DNA of 5,297 nt from UKL13-2 sp043768625 (GTDB taxonomy: Bacteria; Pseudomonadota; Gammaproteobacteria; Burkholderiales; Usitatibacteraceae): NCBI GenBank assembly GCA_043768625.1, contig JAYVKG010000095.1:1-5297 (forward strand), in the 5' to 3' direction. Below are positions 5,201 to 5,297 of this stretch, one piece after another; position 1 is the first letter of the stretch; each line of letters begins with the position of its first letter. Position numbers and translations under genes: made by a program. The notes below the pieces were generated by a model, which was not told where the DNA came from, did no database searches, and was given only the letters and a program-made list of their open reading frames with translations.

Positions 5201-5297
5201 TGTAGTGGTCAAGTAATTTCAGACAGTTTGATAGATTTTTTTGATGTCGATTCACGCTCGAAAGCGTTGGGTGACATGTTGCCCAGTGTTGAGTGCA
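5201..5297 (-). mobile_element. IS3-family insertion sequence, terminal fragment (continues beyond window)
   Basis: The transposase C-terminus runs into the window from the right edge and stops at 5209. Read inward, the element would begin TGTAGTGGTCAAGTAATTTC at 5201, starting with the TG expected of IS3-type ends (5'-TG...CA-3'), and the transposase stop codon falls within this terminal stretch, as is usual in the family. The rest of the element, including the other inverted repeat, is outside the window. The 3-4 bases just outside (ending GGAT at 5200) would be the target duplication if insertion was simple. The exact boundary is inferred from one end only. Confidence 0.65.
5209..5297 (-). 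CDS. IS3-family transposase (OrfB), C-terminal 28 residues only
   Basis: The frame entering from the right edge reads HSTLGNMSPNAFERE, then a Lys/Ser-rich tail ending KLSEIT and TGA at 5211-5209. The H-S-T-L-G-N-x-S-P-x-x-F-E motif is the familiar C-terminal end of the DDE integrase domain (rve-type) of IS3-family OrfB transposases, which cut and join the IS ends. The catalytic DDE residues lie upstream, beyond the window, so whether the element is active cannot be judged. The partial codon at the edge is in frame with this reading. Confidence 0.8.
   Translation of the reverse strand, partial: HSTLGNMSPNAFERESTSKKSIKLSEIT

Noticed and set aside
4995..5255. Minus-strand frame of 86 codons spanning the IS end
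   Set aside because: It crosses the proposed IS boundary out of frame with the transposase and has no recognisable domain.
1..5297. CRISPR array, tRNA or rRNA genes
   Set aside because: No regularly spaced repeats and no tRNA- or rRNA-like segments were seen on either strand.

Overview
This window looks like a piece of a proteobacterial chromosome. That is an inference from its moderately GC-rich composition, the gene types and an IS3-type insertion sequence end; no gene here fixes the genus. Every gene that can be supported lies on the minus strand, so the window reads biologically from right to left.

From 5297 down to 5201 is the end of an IS3-family insertion sequence, carrying the last 28 codons of its transposase. 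From 5200 to 4789 is a roughly 410-base non-coding region. It holds several perfect inverted repeats and one terminator-like hairpin, and should contain the promoter of the operon that follows.

From 4788 to 715 is a tight five-gene operon encoding a stressosome-type stress-sensing module: rsbR (sensor/scaffold, STAS domain), rsbS (STAS scaffold), rsbT (switch kinase), a protein fusing an RsbW/RsbT-like ATPase to a SpoIIE/PP2C phosphatase (in the place of RsbX), and a hybrid histidine kinase whose N-terminus is itself an RsbT-like ATPase domain. The gap between rsbR and rsbS is 10 bases, and the later genes overlap by 23, 10 and 4 bases, which implies co-transcription and translational coupling. 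Expected working, from the Bacillus paradigm: RsbR and RsbS build a large complex that holds RsbT. On stress RsbT phosphorylates both and leaves, and the phosphatase resets the complex. The usual Bacillus output (RsbU, RsbV, RsbW, SigB) is absent here. The last gene suggests that the signal goes to a histidine kinase, but no response regulator is visible.

From 714 to 474 is a short intergenic region. From 473 to 6 is a separate small gene for a two-CBS-domain protein.

The most interesting points are the chain of three consecutive genes each carrying an RsbT/RsbW-type ATPase domain, the histidine kinase with two ATPase domains as a possible direct stressosome output, the kinase-phosphatase fusion, and a terminator-like hairpin plus dyads between the IS end and rsbR.
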